Part shown: piece by piece, positions 8,463-18,548 of the stretch | Position numbering within the stretch: the stretch's first letter is position 1 | How the letters are laid out: each line of letters starts with the position of its first letter | From: Rhodococcus zopfii NBRC 100606 = JCM 9919 | GTDB taxonomy: Bacteria; Actinomycetota; Actinomycetes; Mycobacteriales; Mycobacteriaceae | Assembly (NCBI RefSeq): GCF_001895025.1 | Contig: NZ_BCXI01000029.1 | Span: 59,314-123,313 of the forward strand | Direction: 5' to 3' | Length of the DNA: 64,000 bases | Translations under genes and position numbers: made by a program | Notes under the pieces: model-generated | What the model was told of the DNA's origin: nothing | Databases searched by the model: none | The model's input: only the letters and a program-made list of their open reading frames with translations

Positions 8463-9664
8463 GGTGCGACCGGTCGGACGAGCGCGGCGGCTTCGCCGGC
8501 CCGGGCGCGGGCGGTGTCGACGTCGGGACCGGTGGCCACGGCCACTCCCATCCGGCGCCGCGCGTAGGACTCGGGTTTACCGAACAACCGCAGATCGGCC
8601 TCGGGCACGCGCAGTGCGTCGGCGACCCCTTCGAATGCGATCCCGGTGGCGTCGACGCCGCCGTAGATGACCGCGGACGCACCCGGCGTGAGCAGGGCCG
8701 TGTCGACCGGCAGCCCCAGGATCGCGCGGGCGTGCAGTTCGAATTCCGACAGCCGCTGGCTGCGCAGCGTCACCAGGCCTGTGTCGTGCGGGCGGGGGCT
8801 GACCTCGGAGAAGTACACCTCGTCGCCCTTGACGAACAGTTCGACACCGAACACGCCGCGACCGCCGAGTGCTCCGGTGACCGCCGCCGCGACCTCCCGT
8901 GCCCGGGTCAGCGCCGCCGCGCTCATCGGCTGCGGCTGCCACGATTCGATGTAGTCGCCGCGGCTCTGCAGGTGCCCGATCGGCTCGCAGAAGAACGTCT
9001 CGACGTCCCCGGACTCGCCGACCGCGCGGACGGTGAGCTGGGTGATCTCGTAGTCGAAGTCGACGAATCCCTCGACGATGACGCGACCGAAGTTGATGCG
9101 GCCGCCGGCCAGCGCGTATTCCCACGCGGCGGGCATCTCGTCGGCGGACCGCACCGTCGACTGGCCCTTCCCCGACGACGACATCACCGGCTTGACGACG
9201 CACGGATATCCGACCGCCTCGGCCGCGGCGAGCACCTCGGCGAGCGATTCGGCGAATCGGTAGGGCGAGGTGGGCAGGCCCAGTTCCTCGGCGGCCAGCC
9301 GCCGGATGCCTTCCCGGTTCATGGTCAGCTGGGTGGCGCGGGCGGTGGGAATGACCTCGGCGAGCCCGCGTTCCTCGACGACGGCGAGCGCGTCGGTGGC
9401 GATGGCCTCGATCTCCGGGACCACCAGGTCGGGTCGTTCGGCCTCGATGATCGCGAGCAGCGCCTGCGGGTCACCCATGTCGACGGTGTGGGCGCGATGC
9501 GCGACCTGCTGGCCGGGCGCGTTCGAGTACCGGTCGACGGCGACCACCTCCACACCGAGCCGTTGCAGCGCGATGGTGACCTCCTTCCCCAGTTCCCCGG
9601 CGCCGAGCATCAGGACACGGGTGGCATTCGGCGACAGCGGAGTGCCGAGACGCGGTGAGATCAT
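8459..9664 (-). CDS. purT: Formate-dependent phosphoribosylglycinamide formyltransferase
   Basis: 401 residues of the ATP-grasp superfamily. The N-terminal pre-ATP-grasp domain reads [20 protein letters not shown]. Next come [15 protein letters not shown] (ATP-binding loop), the [15 protein letters not shown] strand, [20 protein letters not shown] (Mg-binding Glu) and [10 protein letters not shown]. PurT makes formyl-GAR from GAR, formate and ATP, a folate-independent alternative to PurN in purine synthesis. It is transcribed away from nrdJ with only 44 bases between start codons. A TATAGT hexamer six bases before the ATG makes the transcript probably leaderless. Confidence 0.92.
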   Translation of the reverse strand: MISPRLGTPLSPNATRVLMLGAGELGKEVTIALQRLGVEVVAVDRYSNAPGQQVAHRAHTVDMGDPQALLAIIEAERPDLVVPEIEAIATDALAVVEERGLAEVIPTARATQLTMNREGIRRLAAEELGLPTSPYRFAESLAEVLAAAEAVGYPCVVKPVMSSSGKGQSTVRSADEMPAAWEYALAGGRINFGRVIVEGFVDFDYEITQLTVRAVGESGDVETFFCEPIGHLQSRGDYIESWQPQPMSAAALTRAREVAAAVTGALGGRGVFGVELFVKGDEVYFSEVSPRPHDTGLVTLRSQRLSEFELHARAILGLPVDTALLTPGASAVIYGGVDATGIAFEGVADALRVPEADLRLFGKPESYARRRMGVAVATGPDVDTARARAGEAAALVRPVAP

Positions 9665-9670
9665 GGTGGG

Positions 9671-9678
9671 ACTATATG
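9671..9678. promoter_or_regulatory. Overlapping divergent -10 elements of purT and nrdJ
   Basis: The segment ACTATATG contains TATAGT read on the minus strand (9676-9671), six bases from the purT ATG, so purT transcription should start at its own initiation codon. Read on the plus strand, the same bases offer TATATG as a -10 for nrdJ, giving a leader of about 25 bases with GGAGG at 9699-9703. No convincing -35 is visible for either. Confidence 0.5.
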
Positions 9679-9708
9679 TGGCACCGGCGGTCGTTCCTGG
9701 AGGATGCG

Positions 9709-12450
9709 ATGAGCAGTAGCCAGACGGACAGCACGACGCGCGAGCACGACGGTGATGCGTCCGATATCCACCGTGCCGATGTGCGGAAGTTCACCGCCGC
9801 CGATCGTCGGCATTTCACCACTCCCGGTGGTGATCCCGCGGACGAGGTGGACTGGCAGCGCCGCGACGCGCGCATCGTGCACCACGGCACCGGCGCGGTG
9901 GTGTTCGAGCAGACCGATGTCGAGTTCCCGTCCGGGTGGTCGCAGAACGCGACGGACATCGTCAGCCAGAAGTACTTCCGCGGCGAACTCGGCTCCCCCA
10001 CCCGGGAGCATTCGCTGCGCGACGTCGTGGCCCGCATCGTCGACACCGTCACCGCGTGGGGCACCGCCGACGGGTACCTCGACGACCCGGAGACGTTCGC
10101 GGCGGAACTGACGTATCTGCTCGTGCACCAGAAGGCGTCGTTCAACAGCCCGGTGTGGTTCAACATCGGAGTCGCGGGCGTTCCGCAGCAGGCCAGCGCG
10201 TGCTTCATCCTGTCGGTCGAGGACAGCATCGATTCGATCCTCGAGTGGTACCGGCAGGAGGCGGTGATCTTCAAAGGCGGTTCCGGGGCCGGGGTCAATC
10301 TGTCCCGGATCCGCTCGTCCGCCGAGCCCCTCGGTGGCGGCGGCACCGCGTCGGGGCCGGTCAGCTTCATGCGCGGCGCGGACGCCTCGGCCGGGACCAT
10401 CAAGTCCGGCGGCAAGACGCGGCGGGCCGCGAAAATGGTGATTCTCGACGTCGGCCACCCCGACATCGAGGAGTTCGTCGACTGCAAGGCGGTCGAGGAG
10501 CGCAAGGCCCGCGTGCTCGATGCCGCCGGTTTCGACATGGGACTCGACGGGCGCGACAGCCATTCGGTGCAGTACCAGAACGCCAACAACTCGGTGCGGG
10601 TCACCGACGAGTTCATGCAGGCGGTTGTGGACGATGCGCAGTGGCCGCTGCGTTCGGTCACCACCGGTGCGACGGTGCGCACGGTCTCGGCACGAGAATT
10701 GTTCGGCCGCATCGCTTCCGCAGCATGGGAGTGCGCAGACCCGGGCATCCAGTTCGACACCACCATCAACCGCTGGCACACCGCGGCGGTGACGGGGCGG
10801 ATCAACGCGTCGAATCCGTGCTCGGAGTACATGCATCTCGACGATTCCGCGTGCAACCTGGCGAGCCTGAACCTGTTGACGTTCCTGCTCGAGGACGGCA
10901 CGTTCGACGTGGCCGGGTTCCGGCACGCGGTCGCGGTGCTCATCACCGCCCAGGAGATCCTCGTGGGCCGCGCCGACTATCCGACCGAGCGGATCGGCGA
11001 CACCTCCCGGCGGTTCCGGCAGCTCGGACTCGGATACGCGAATCTCGGTGCGCTGCTGATGGCATCGGGCCTCCCGTACGACAGCGACGGCGGTCGCGCG
11101 TACGCCGCGGCGGTGACCGCCCTGATGACCGGTCACGCCTATGCGGTCTCCGCGCGCCTGGCCGAGCGGCTGGGGTCGTTCGACGGTTTCGCCGACAACC
11201 GGCAGCCGACCCTCGCGGTACTCGCGCGGCATCGCGGCGCACTCGACGACGTGGACGCGGACCTCGCACCGGCCACGGTGCTCGCCGCGGCCCGGGAGAG
11301 CTGGGACGACGCGGTCGCGGGCGCGGCCGAGCACGGGGTGCGCAACAGCCAGGTGACAGTGCTCGCCCCGACCGGCACGATCGGTCTCGCAATGGATTGC
11401 GACACAACGGGTATCGAACCTGATCTGGCGCTGGTCAAGTCGAAGAAGCTGGTCGGCGGTGGCACCCTGTCGATCGTCAACCGCACGGTGCCGCGCGCCC
11501 TGTCGCGGCTCGGTTACACCCCGGCGCAGGTCGCGGACGTGGTGACCCACCTCGATACCCGCCGCACGCTGGCCGGTGCCCCGCACGTGCGGGACGAGCA
11601 CCGCGCGGTGTTCGCGACATCGATGGGCGACAACGTGATCGAGCCACGCGGTCACGTGCTGATGATGGCGGCGGTGCAGCCGTTCCTGTCGGGGGCGATC
11701 TCGAAGACCGTGAATCTGCCCGAGTCCGCGACCGTCCGCGACATCGAGGACCTGTATCTCGACAGTTGGCGGCTGGGCCTCAAGGCGGTCGCGGTGTACC
11801 GGGACAACTGCAAGCTCGGACAGCCCCTGTCGACGGCACCGGCACAGGCCGCTTCGGCTCCGAAACTTCCCGGAACGGTAGTGCCCGCCCCGAGACGCGA
11901 ACGTCTTCCACGAACCCGTAATTCGCGCACGTTCGAGTTCCGGGTCGCGGACTGCAAGGGGTTCTTCACGATCGGCGAGTACGACGACGGCAGGCCCGGC
12001 GAGATGTTCCTGCGGGTGTCGAAGCAGGGCTCGACCCTGGCCGGGATCATGGATGCGTTCTCGATGTCGGTCAGTTACGGCCTGCAGTACGGGGTTCCGT
12101 TGAGCACGTTTGTGCGGGCGTTCACCAGTACCCGGTTCGAGCCCGCCGGGATCACGGACGATCCCGATCTGCGGTTGGCCACGTCCATCCTCGACTACAT
12201 CTTCCGGCGGCTCGCGATGGACTACCTGGAGCCGGACGAGCGTATGGATCTGGGTATCCGCACGGGTTCGGAGCGGTCGGCCCAGCTCTCCGCAGGCACC
12301 GAGACGGTCACCGACACCCGCGAGGGTCACGCCGGCAGCTCGGCCCCGTCGTCGGACGCTCCGTACTGCATGCAGTGCGGGGTGCGGATGCAGCGATCGG
12401 GTTCGTGCCATGCGTGTCCGTCCTGCGGAAACACCAGCGGTTGCAGCTGA
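9709..12450 (+). CDS. nrdJ: Adenosylcobalamin-dependent ribonucleotide reductase (class II)
   Basis: 913 residues from the ATG six bases after GGAGG. Class II hallmarks are [10 protein letters not shown], the specificity and active-site region [36 protein letters not shown] with the catalytic cysteine and glutamate, and [22 protein letters not shown]-terminal cysteine-rich tail ([20 protein letters not shown]) should re-reduce the active site. The enzyme makes dNDPs or dNTPs using adenosylcobalamin to generate the thiyl radical, so it works with or without oxygen. It needs the cobalamin that the flanking uptake and cob genes supply. No cobalamin riboswitch precedes it, as expected for the B12-requiring isozyme. 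Divergent from purT. Confidence 0.93.
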   Translation: MSSSQTDSTTREHDGDASDIHRADVRKFTAADRRHFTTPGGDPADEVDWQRRDARIVHHGTGAVVFEQTDVEFPSGWSQNATDIVSQKYFRGELGSPTREHSLRDVVARIVDTVTAWGTADGYLDDPETFAAELTYLLVHQKASFNSPVWFNIGVAGVPQQASACFILSVEDSIDSILEWYRQEAVIFKGGSGAGVNLSRIRSSAEPLGGGGTASGPVSFMRGADASAGTIKSGGKTRRAAKMVILDVGHPDIEEFVDCKAVEERKARVLDAAGFDMGLDGRDSHSVQYQNANNSVRVTDEFMQAVVDDAQWPLRSVTTGATVRTVSARELFGRIASAAWECADPGIQFDTTINRWHTAAVTGRINASNPCSEYMHLDDSACNLASLNLLTFLLEDGTFDVAGFRHAVAVLITAQEILVGRADYPTERIGDTSRRFRQLGLGYANLGALLMASGLPYDSDGGRAYAAAVTALMTGHAYAVSARLAERLGSFDGFADNRQPTLAVLARHRGALDDVDADLAPATVLAAARESWDDAVAGAAEHGVRNSQVTVLAPTGTIGLAMDCDTTGIEPDLALVKSKKLVGGGTLSIVNRTVPRALSRLGYTPAQVADVVTHLDTRRTLAGAPHVRDEHRAVFATSMGDNVIEPRGHVLMMAAVQPFLSGAISKTVNLPESATVRDIEDLYLDSWRLGLKAVAVYRDNCKLGQPLSTAPAQAASAPKLPGTVVPAPRRERLPRTRNSRTFEFRVADCKGFFTIGEYDDGRPGEMFLRVSKQGSTLAGIMDAFSMSVSYGLQYGVPLSTFVRAFTSTRFEPAGITDDPDLRLATSILDYIFRRLAMDYLEPDERMDLGIRTGSERSAQLSAGTETVTDTREGHAGSSAPSSDAPYCMQCGVRMQRSGSCHACPSCGNTSGCS

Positions 12451-12462
12451 ATCCGGACCCGC

Positions 12463-12474
12463 CATACTGGCGCG
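12463..12474 (+). promoter_or_regulatory. Leaderless-type -10 (CATACT) directly before the next gene
   Basis: CATACT at 12463-12468 is followed by exactly six bases (GGCGCG) and then the ATG at 12475. The same CATACT-six-start spacing recurs at 20028-20033 and 20077-20082, which supports a true leaderless promoter pattern. Confidence 0.5.
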
Positions 12475-12906
12475 ATGGAATTGGGGATCGACACCGAACT
12501 GACATTGCTCGCCGCGGGCCTGATCTTTCTACTCGCGCTGGGCCTGGGCGTGTGGAAGTACCGGCAGATGGTCACGTCGGAGAGCCACCTCGCGCACCCG
12601 TACGTCGACATCGCGCACCGGTCGGCTCTGCTGTACTCGTTCGCGACGATGCTCACCGCGGTGTTCGTGGAACTGAGCGTGTGGCCGACGGCGGTGAACC
12701 TCATCGCCGCGGGGGTGCTCGTGGGCTTCTTCGTGATCGCGATCGGCAGCTACGTCGTGCACGGCGCGCTGCGCGACACCACCAATCAGTTCGAGGACGC
12801 GGACCGCGGCACGACCGTCGCGATGATCGCGCTCATCGTCGGCGAGATCGGTGGATTCTCGGTCCTGCTCGCCGGATTCGTGTGGGGCAGTTTCCTCGGC
12901 GGCTGA
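12475..12906 (+). CDS. Conserved membrane protein, four predicted TM segments
   Basis: 143 residues with four hydrophobic segments: LLAAGLIFLLALGLGVW, SALLYSFATMLTAVFVELS, LIAAGVLVGFFVIAIGSYVV and VAMIALIVGEIGGFSVLLAG. A polar loop after the first segment contains KYRQMVTSESHLAHPYVDIA. I do not recognise the family. It starts 24 bases after nrdJ but probably has its own leaderless promoter, so operon membership is uncertain. It converges with the glyoxalase-type gene that follows. Confidence 0.7.
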   Translation: MELGIDTELTLLAAGLIFLLALGLGVWKYRQMVTSESHLAHPYVDIAHRSALLYSFATMLTAVFVELSVWPTAVNLIAAGVLVGFFVIAIGSYVVHGALRDTTNQFEDADRGTTVAMIALIVGEIGGFSVLLAGFVWGSFLGG

Positions 12907-12925
12907 CCTGCCGCACCGGCGGCGG

Positions 12926-13315
12926 TCAGGCCGGCGGCTGGGTCAGGGACAGTACGTTGCCGTGCGGGTCGCGGAACCAGGCGACCCGCAGGCCGTCGGG
13001 GGCCGTCCACACGTCGTGGTCGTCCTGATCCATACCGTTGTATCGAACGAGGTCGACGCCCTTGTCCCGCAACGCGTCGACGGTGGCGTTGACGTCGGCG
13101 ACCTGCCAGCCCAGCACCGTGTACCCGGTGTCGGACCGGGATTGCACCAGCGTCACCCGCACCGGGACACCGCCACCTCCGTCGATCACGAGGGCGAAGT
13201 GGTCGCGGGCGATCTTCCGGAATCCGAGCGTGTCGACATAGAACATTTCCGAGACATCGAGATCGGTGCTCGGCACGAAACCCACGAGTTGGCCGCTGAT
13301 CGTCATGGTGTCCAC
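12926..13315 (-). CDS. VOC/glyoxalase-like domain protein
   Basis: 129 residues of the vicinal-oxygen-chelate fold: an opening strand LVGFVPSTDLDVSEMFYVDT, a middle YTVLGWQVADVNATVDALRD, and the closing AWFRDPHGNVLSLTQPP with the conserved DPxGN. Members are metal-dependent lyases, dioxygenases or drug-binding proteins; the substrate here is unknown. I set the start at GTG 13315 because GGAG lies six bases before it; the ATG three codons later (13306) has no ribosome site. The gene is single, convergent with the membrane protein before it and divergent from the SnoaL-like gene. Confidence 0.75.
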   Translation of the reverse strand: MDTMTISGQLVGFVPSTDLDVSEMFYVDTLGFRKIARDHFALVIDGGGGVPVRVTLVQSRSDTGYTVLGWQVADVNATVDALRDKGVDLVRYNGMDQDDHDVWTAPDGLRVAWFRDPHGNVLSLTQPPA

Positions 13316-13396
13316 TGTGCTCTCCGCCCTCGGCACCCGGCAACCCAATCACCACATTCACCCACCGTCCCCGGTCACTGACTAGCATCTGCGGAT

Positions 13397-13777
13397 ATGA
13401 GCACCTCGGAGATCGCCACCGTCCTCGCCTGGCACGACGCCGTGAACGACAACGACGTCGACACCCTGCTGGAGTTGTCCAGCGACGACATCGTTCTTCC
13501 CACGGACGACGACGACGAGGATCAGGGCCTCGACGAACTCCGCGAATGGGCGACGACGGCCGGTGTGACGCTCACGCCGGGCCGGATGTTCGTGCACGGC
13601 GGCATCGTCGTCGTCGAGGAGACCGCGACGTGGGCGTCGGAACCGGACAAGGCACTCCCCGAGGCGCTGGCGTTCCGGGTGGTCGACGACCAGGTCGTCT
13701 CGGTCTACCGGCATCCGACGCTCGAGCACGCCCTCGAAGCGACCCGTCTCGGCGAGGAGGACCTCTACGAGGGGTGA
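13397..13777 (+). CDS. SnoaL/NTF2-like protein
   Basis: 126 residues with the cone-shaped NTF2 pattern. A helix VLAWHDAVNDNDVDTLLELS is followed by DDIVLPTDDDDEDQGLDELR, then alternating strands (MFVHGGIVVVEETATWA, ALAFRVVDDQVVSVYRHP). The fold is used by small isomerases, cyclases and binding proteins. No catalytic residues identify a reaction here, and the acidic run after the first helix is unusual. Single plus-strand gene, 75 bases ahead of the racemase gene. Confidence 0.7.
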   Translation: MSTSEIATVLAWHDAVNDNDVDTLLELSSDDIVLPTDDDDEDQGLDELREWATTAGVTLTPGRMFVHGGIVVVEETATWASEPDKALPEALAFRVVDDQVVSVYRHPTLEHALEATRLGEEDLYEG

Positions 13778-13852
13778 CCCCCGGCACATCTAACGATCGC
13801 TAAAGGTAGCCTCACGGGGACAGGTCCCAACGTCCCGAATGAGGTTCGCCGA

Positions 13853-14950
13853 GTGTCCGCTGAAGCAGTTGAGAAGAAGGGTCCGCTCGCGGGTATCCGC
13901 GTCGTCGAGTTCGCCGGTCTCGGCCCGGGTCCGCACGCCGCGACCCTGCTCGCCGATCTCGGCGCCGACGTCGTGTGCGTCCAGCGTCCCGGATTGATCC
14001 CGCCCGCCGGTCACCGCGACCAGATCCAGCGCGGCCGCACGATCGTCGAGGCCAACCTCAAGGATCCCGAGCAGGTCGAGAAGGTGCTCGGGCTCATCGA
14101 GCGCGCCGACGTGCTCATCGAAGGGTTCCGTCCCGGCGTCACCGAACGCATGGGCCTCGGCCCCGACGTCGCACTGGCCCGCAACCCGCGGCTGGTCTAC
14201 GGTCGCATGACGGGCTGGGGCCAGGAAGGCCCGCTCGCCAACGCCGCAGGTCACGACATCAACTACATCTCGCTCACCGGTGTGCTGCACGCCATCGGGC
14301 GCAAGGGTGAACGCCCGGTGCCGCCGCTGAACATGGTCGGCGACTTCGGTGGCGGTTCGATGTTCCTGATCTTCGGCATCCTGTCCGCGCTCGTCGAGCG
14401 GCAGACGTCCGGCAAGGGCCAGGTCGTCGACGCCGCGATGGTCGACGGGGCGCTCGCGCTCTCGCACATGATGTGGGCATTCCGCGGTCGCGGCCTGTGG
14501 TCGGACGAGCGCGGCACGAACATGCTCGACACCGGCGCGCCGTACTACGACGTGTACGAGACCTCCGACGGCAAGTACATGGCCGTCGGGGCGATCGAGC
14601 CGCAGTTCTACGCGCTGCTGCTCGAGGGCCTGGACCTGGACCCGGCCGAACTGCCCGGGCAGGCCGACATCACGGCGTGGCCGCAGCTGCGGAAGGTGTT
14701 CACCGAGAAGTTCCTGTCGAAGACCCGCGACGAGTGGTCGCAGATCTTCCTCGGCACCGACGCGTGTGTGTCCCCCGTGCTGACCTTCGGCGAGGCGTCG
14801 GGCAACGAGCACATCGCCGCGCGCGGCTCGCTCATCGAACTCGACGGGGTCACCCAGCACGCGCCGGCACCGCGCTTCTCGCGCACGCCCGCGGGTGCCC
14901 CCATCCCGCCGGCCGGTGAGGCGACCGACATCGAGTCCGTCTGGACGTAG
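13853..14950 (+). CDS. mcr: Alpha-methylacyl-CoA racemase (CaiB/BaiF family)
   Basis: 365 residues matching mycobacterial Mcr in length and motifs: [20 protein letters not shown] near the N-terminus, [18 protein letters not shown], and [18 protein letters not shown] carrying the catalytic His/Asp region. It also has [13 protein letters not shown] and [20 protein letters not shown]. The enzyme interconverts R and S forms of 2-methyl-branched acyl-CoAs, needed for beta-oxidation of sterol side chains and branched fatty acids. Start is GTG at 13853 with GAGG upstream. Convergent with the pknK-type gene, seven bases apart at the stops. Confidence 0.88.
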   Translation: MSAEAVEKKGPLAGIRVVEFAGLGPGPHAATLLADLGADVVCVQRPGLIPPAGHRDQIQRGRTIVEANLKDPEQVEKVLGLIERADVLIEGFRPGVTERMGLGPDVALARNPRLVYGRMTGWGQEGPLANAAGHDINYISLTGVLHAIGRKGERPVPPLNMVGDFGGGSMFLIFGILSALVERQTSGKGQVVDAAMVDGALALSHMMWAFRGRGLWSDERGTNMLDTGAPYYDVYETSDGKYMAVGAIEPQFYALLLEGLDLDPAELPGQADITAWPQLRKVFTEKFLSKTRDEWSQIFLGTDACVSPVLTFGEASGNEHIAARGSLIELDGVTQHAPAPRFSRTPAGAPIPPAGEATDIESVWT

Positions 14951-14956
14951 GTCCCG

Positions 14957-17900
14957 CTAGAGCCGGTGCACGGACCCCGCCGTGACCGCGTCCTCGAGGA
15001 ACGAGGGTGGCACGGCGGGCCGTCCCGGGCGTGCGCGGTCGGCGCGGATGTCGTCGAGGACGCGCCGCGCCACCGCCAGCACGTGCGGGCCACCGTCCGG
15101 GAGGAGCCGGGCCAGTCCCGCTTGCGCACCGGTGTCGGCGACCGATGCGAGCAGGTCGGCGGCCTCGTCGGGGCGCCCGGCCGCGTCGAGACACGCCACC
15201 AGCAGCCGCTCGGCCAGCAGAGTGCGCCGCGGCCACCGGCCGTCCCGCCACGTCCGCACCCACTCCGATGCCCACCGGCAGGCGAGGTCGGCGTCCTCGG
15301 GGGTGGGGTCGGCCAGCAACAACCGGATCGCGGTGGCATCGTCGATCTGCGCGGTCAGCAGAGCGGTCCCGGACTCGGGTCGCGTGGTCGCCCCGTACCG
15401 CGCGACCGGGCGCTGTCGACGCACCGGCGGCAGATCCAGCCGGATGCGTTCGTTCTCGACGGCCGCGGCCAGGCGGTCGAGGTGCAGATTCGCCGCGGCA
15501 TCGGCGCCGTCCCGTAGCCGGTCGGCCGCCATGTCGCGGTTACCGCGCAGCGCCGCCACACGCGCACCGACGACGAATCGGGCGATCTTGAAGTCGACCA
15601 CGCCCCCCTCGGCACCCAGCGCGTAACCGTCGTCGAGCAGCCGTGCCGCCTCGTCGAGTTCGCCTCTCTCGTAGAGGAATTCGCCCCACACCGATCCCGC
15701 GAGCAAGGCCGGCGACGAGTGCCGGCCGCCACTGCGCCGCGACAGCGCCAGGGCTTCCCGGAAGTGTTCGGCCGCGGTGTCGACATCGAGTTCCTCGAAT
15801 GCGGCGAGCCCGAGCAGGGTGTGCCCGTGCATGAGGTTGTACGGTCCGGCGTTCAGTTCGTGATACGGCCGCGCGAGTTCCTGCAGCCGACGCGCTTCCG
15901 CGAAAGCACCGCGATACACCGCATCGAACGTGGCGGTGTTCAATCCGGACGACACCACCACGGACGGGAGGGTCGCCGCCCGGGCCAGGCAGTGCTCGAC
16001 CACGTCGTCCGTCCGCCCGGTCCGATCGGCGCGGATGTCGACGAAACTGTGGATCACCTCCACCTCCACGGCCATGTCGGCGGCTTCGTCGCCCGTGATC
16101 GCGCCGGCTGCCAGCCCGCTCTCGACCAGGCCGAGGGCCCGCAACCCCGGCTGGGTGCGGTGGGAGACGACGTTCGCCCACGCGATGGCCAGTTGCAGGC
16201 GGGGACGACGCGCCGTCTCCGACGCGGGCAGCTTCGCGACGAGACCGAGCAGAGCCGATCCCCTGCCGTGTTCGAGGAGGCGGCGGCCGTCACGTTCGAC
16301 GAGGTCGACGGCACGCTCGTCGTCACCCGTCGCGAGCGCATGTTCGACGGCCTCGGTGACCATGGCATGCTTCTCGCACCAGTCCGATGCGGCGCGGTGC
16401 AACTGCATCAACCGCTCGGGATGGTCCCGTTCGAGACGTTGACGCAGGAACTCGGCGAACAACGGCTGGAATTGGAACCACCGCCCTTCCTGGTCCAGCC
16501 GGTGGAGGAACAGGTCGCGTTCCTCGATCTCCTCGAGCATCGCCTGTCCGCGCTCGTGCCCGCTGAGGGTGGACGCGAGACTCCCGCAGGTGCGTTCGGT
16601 GACGGCCGCGGTGAGCAGGAAGTCGACGAGTTCCGGTTCCAGCGACGCGAGGACGTTCTCCGTGAGGAACTCGCCGATGTCGCGGTGACGACCGGACAGG
16701 TGGGCGATGAAGTCGTCCAGGTCGTCGTGCCCGCACATCGACATCGAGGCCAGCTGCAGTGCGGCGGGCCACCCGTCCGTCGCTGCGGTCAACGCCGCGA
16801 CACGGTCGTCGTCGAGGTTGAGGGCGCACTGCCCCACGAGGAATTCGCGGGCCTCGGGGATGCTGAAACGCAGTTCGTGGGAATCGATTTCGATCAGGTC
16901 GTCGCGCACCCGCATCCGGCTCATCGGAAGCCCCGCCCGGGTCCGCCCGACGACCATCACCTGCAGGTGACGACAGCAGTTGTCCAGCAGGAACCCCATC
17001 GCCGCGAAGGTGGCCCGGTCGGTGACGCGATGCCAGTCGTCCAGAATGACGACGATTCGTTCGCCGGCGGCGTGAATCTCGTCGATCAACGAGGTCAGCA
17101 CGTACGTCTCGGCCTCACCGCCGTGCTCGGCGAGCGCCTGCCCGAGCTCGCCGACGAGTGCCGGGCGGACCTGGCGGATCGCCTCGACGAGGTGCGTGAG
17201 AAACCACACGACGTTGTTGTCGTCCCGGTCGACGTTCAACCACGCGACCGGGACGCCATCCCGGTCGAGGGCGTACCGCCACTGCACCGCGAGCATCGTC
17301 TTGCCGAACCCGGGCGGCGCGTGCAGGACGATCAGGCGCCGACGGCGCTGACCGGCGAGCCGGGCCAGCAACTTGCGGCGGGCCACGAGCCGTCGCGTCG
17401 GCACCGGCGGGCGGAATCGGGTGGCGGGGGCCGGCGGGGTGGTGACCCGCGCGCCGCGCCCCGTGCGCCGCGCACTGCGTCCGCTGGTCCCGGTTCCGAC
17501 CCCGGGCGGCATCGGTTCGTGCACCTGGTCGGCGGCACCGGCGATCGACAACTCGTCGACGACGAGGCCCTGCTGCCTCTGCACGTCCTGCAGTTGCTCA
17601 CCGAACGCGGCGGCGGTCGCGGGCCGATCCCGCGGATCGGCCGACATGGCCTGCTCGATCGCTGCGGACAGTGCGTCGGGCACACCCTCCTCGCGCAGGT
17701 CCGGGACGGGTTCGGTGCTCACCCGCACGAACTGGGTGACGATCTTCTCGCCGCTGCGGCGTTCGAAGGCCGCGTGCCCGGTGAGCGCGCAGAACAGGGT
17801 CGCGGCGAGGCCGTAAACATCCGACGCGGGTGTCGGGGTGTGCCCGGCCAGCACCTCGGGCGCGGTGAACGCCGGTGACCCGGTGATCTCTCCGGTCACC

Positions 17901-18490
17901 GTCTCGAAACCGCCGCGGATCCGCGCGATCCCGAAGTCGGTGAGCTGCGGCTCCCCGAACTCGCTGAGCATGATGTTCGCGGGTTTGACGTCGCGGTGCA
18001 GGATGCCGAGCCGGTGTGCCGTCTCGAGTGCCCCGGCCAGCGCAACCCCGAGGTGCACTGTTTCCTCCCAGCCGACGGGACCGGTACGGCGGATCCGCGC
18101 GTCCAGCGAATCCCGGCGGTGGTACTGCATCACCAGGTACGGGCGGCCGGACACCGTGGTACCGACCTGCATCACGTTGACGATGTGCGGATGCCCGGAC
18201 AGACGGCCCATGGCGCGTTGTTCGCGGAGGAACCGTTCGAGATTGTCCGCGGCGAGGTGCGAGGTCAGGACCTTGACCGCGACGGTCCGGTCGAGCGCGA
18301 CCTCGTGGCAGCGATACACGATTCCGAAACCGCCGCGGCCGATTTCGTACGCGTCCACGAATCCGGCAAGGGCGAGTTCCGTTGCGACGTCGGCTCCGAC
18401 GTCGCGCTGTGTGGACAGCGGATCCTGCCCGGCCACGGTGGACCTCGCATCTCGTTCGCAGTGCCGATGCTTGTTTCTTCCCGCCTCCAT
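14957..18490 (-). CDS. pknK: PknK-type Ser/Thr kinase fused to STAND ATPase and TPR-like region
   Basis: 1177 residues from ATG 18490. Residues about 48-310 are a eukaryotic-type kinase: glycine loop GRGGFGIVYR, VAVKVL, catalytic HRDVKPAN near 166, DFG near 185, and PAFTAPEVL. After a proline/arginine-rich linker, a MalT-like ATPase follows with Walker A APPGFGKTML and Walker B IVVILDDWH. The rest is helical repeats of TPR/MalT type. No LuxR helix-turn-helix is visible at the C-terminus. Mycobacterial PknK has the same order and is reported to regulate growth and transcription factors. No transmembrane segment is visible, so it is cytosolic. Start choice is moderate, because the ribosome site is weak. 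Confidence 0.87.
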   Translation of the reverse strand: MEAGRNKHRHCERDARSTVAGQDPLSTQRDVGADVATELALAGFVDAYEIGRGGFGIVYRCHEVALDRTVAVKVLTSHLAADNLERFLREQRAMGRLSGHPHIVNVMQVGTTVSGRPYLVMQYHRRDSLDARIRRTGPVGWEETVHLGVALAGALETAHRLGILHRDVKPANIMLSEFGEPQLTDFGIARIRGGFETVTGEITGSPAFTAPEVLAGHTPTPASDVYGLAATLFCALTGHAAFERRSGEKIVTQFVRVSTEPVPDLREEGVPDALSAAIEQAMSADPRDRPATAAAFGEQLQDVQRQQGLVVDELSIAGAADQVHEPMPPGVGTGTSGRSARRTGRGARVTTPPAPATRFRPPVPTRRLVARRKLLARLAGQRRRRLIVLHAPPGFGKTMLAVQWRYALDRDGVPVAWLNVDRDDNNVVWFLTHLVEAIRQVRPALVGELGQALAEHGGEAETYVLTSLIDEIHAAGERIVVILDDWHRVTDRATFAAMGFLLDNCCRHLQVMVVGRTRAGLPMSRMRVRDDLIEIDSHELRFSIPEAREFLVGQCALNLDDDRVAALTAATDGWPAALQLASMSMCGHDDLDDFIAHLSGRHRDIGEFLTENVLASLEPELVDFLLTAAVTERTCGSLASTLSGHERGQAMLEEIEERDLFLHRLDQEGRWFQFQPLFAEFLRQRLERDHPERLMQLHRAASDWCEKHAMVTEAVEHALATGDDERAVDLVERDGRRLLEHGRGSALLGLVAKLPASETARRPRLQLAIAWANVVSHRTQPGLRALGLVESGLAAGAITGDEAADMAVEVEVIHSFVDIRADRTGRTDDVVEHCLARAATLPSVVVSSGLNTATFDAVYRGAFAEARRLQELARPYHELNAGPYNLMHGHTLLGLAAFEELDVDTAAEHFREALALSRRSGGRHSSPALLAGSVWGEFLYERGELDEAARLLDDGYALGAEGGVVDFKIARFVVGARVAALRGNRDMAADRLRDGADAAANLHLDRLAAAVENERIRLDLPPVRRQRPVARYGATTRPESGTALLTAQIDDATAIRLLLADPTPEDADLACRWASEWVRTWRDGRWPRRTLLAERLLVACLDAAGRPDEAADLLASVADTGAQAGLARLLPDGGPHVLAVARRVLDDIRADRARPGRPAVPPSFLEDAVTAGSVHRL

Positions 18491-18548
18491 CGAGGATAAC
18501 GTCCGCGGCCGACACGCGGACCCGGGTCGCTCACGAGGCCCCCGGCGA

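Noticed and set aside
9661..12465. Very long open frame antisense to nrdJ
   Set aside because: Arginine/histidine-rich translation with no family character, fully opposite a gene with complete class II reductase motifs; an artefact of high GC.
13791..13820. Sequence AGGTAGCCT before mcr, somewhat like an IdeR/DtxR iron box, and a near-palindrome around CGATCG
   Set aside because: Too few matches to the 19-base iron-box consensus, and the gene gives no iron-related context.
15719..17878. 719-codon open frame antisense to the PknK-type gene
   Set aside because: No recognisable domain, and it overlaps the kinase-ATPase gene throughout.
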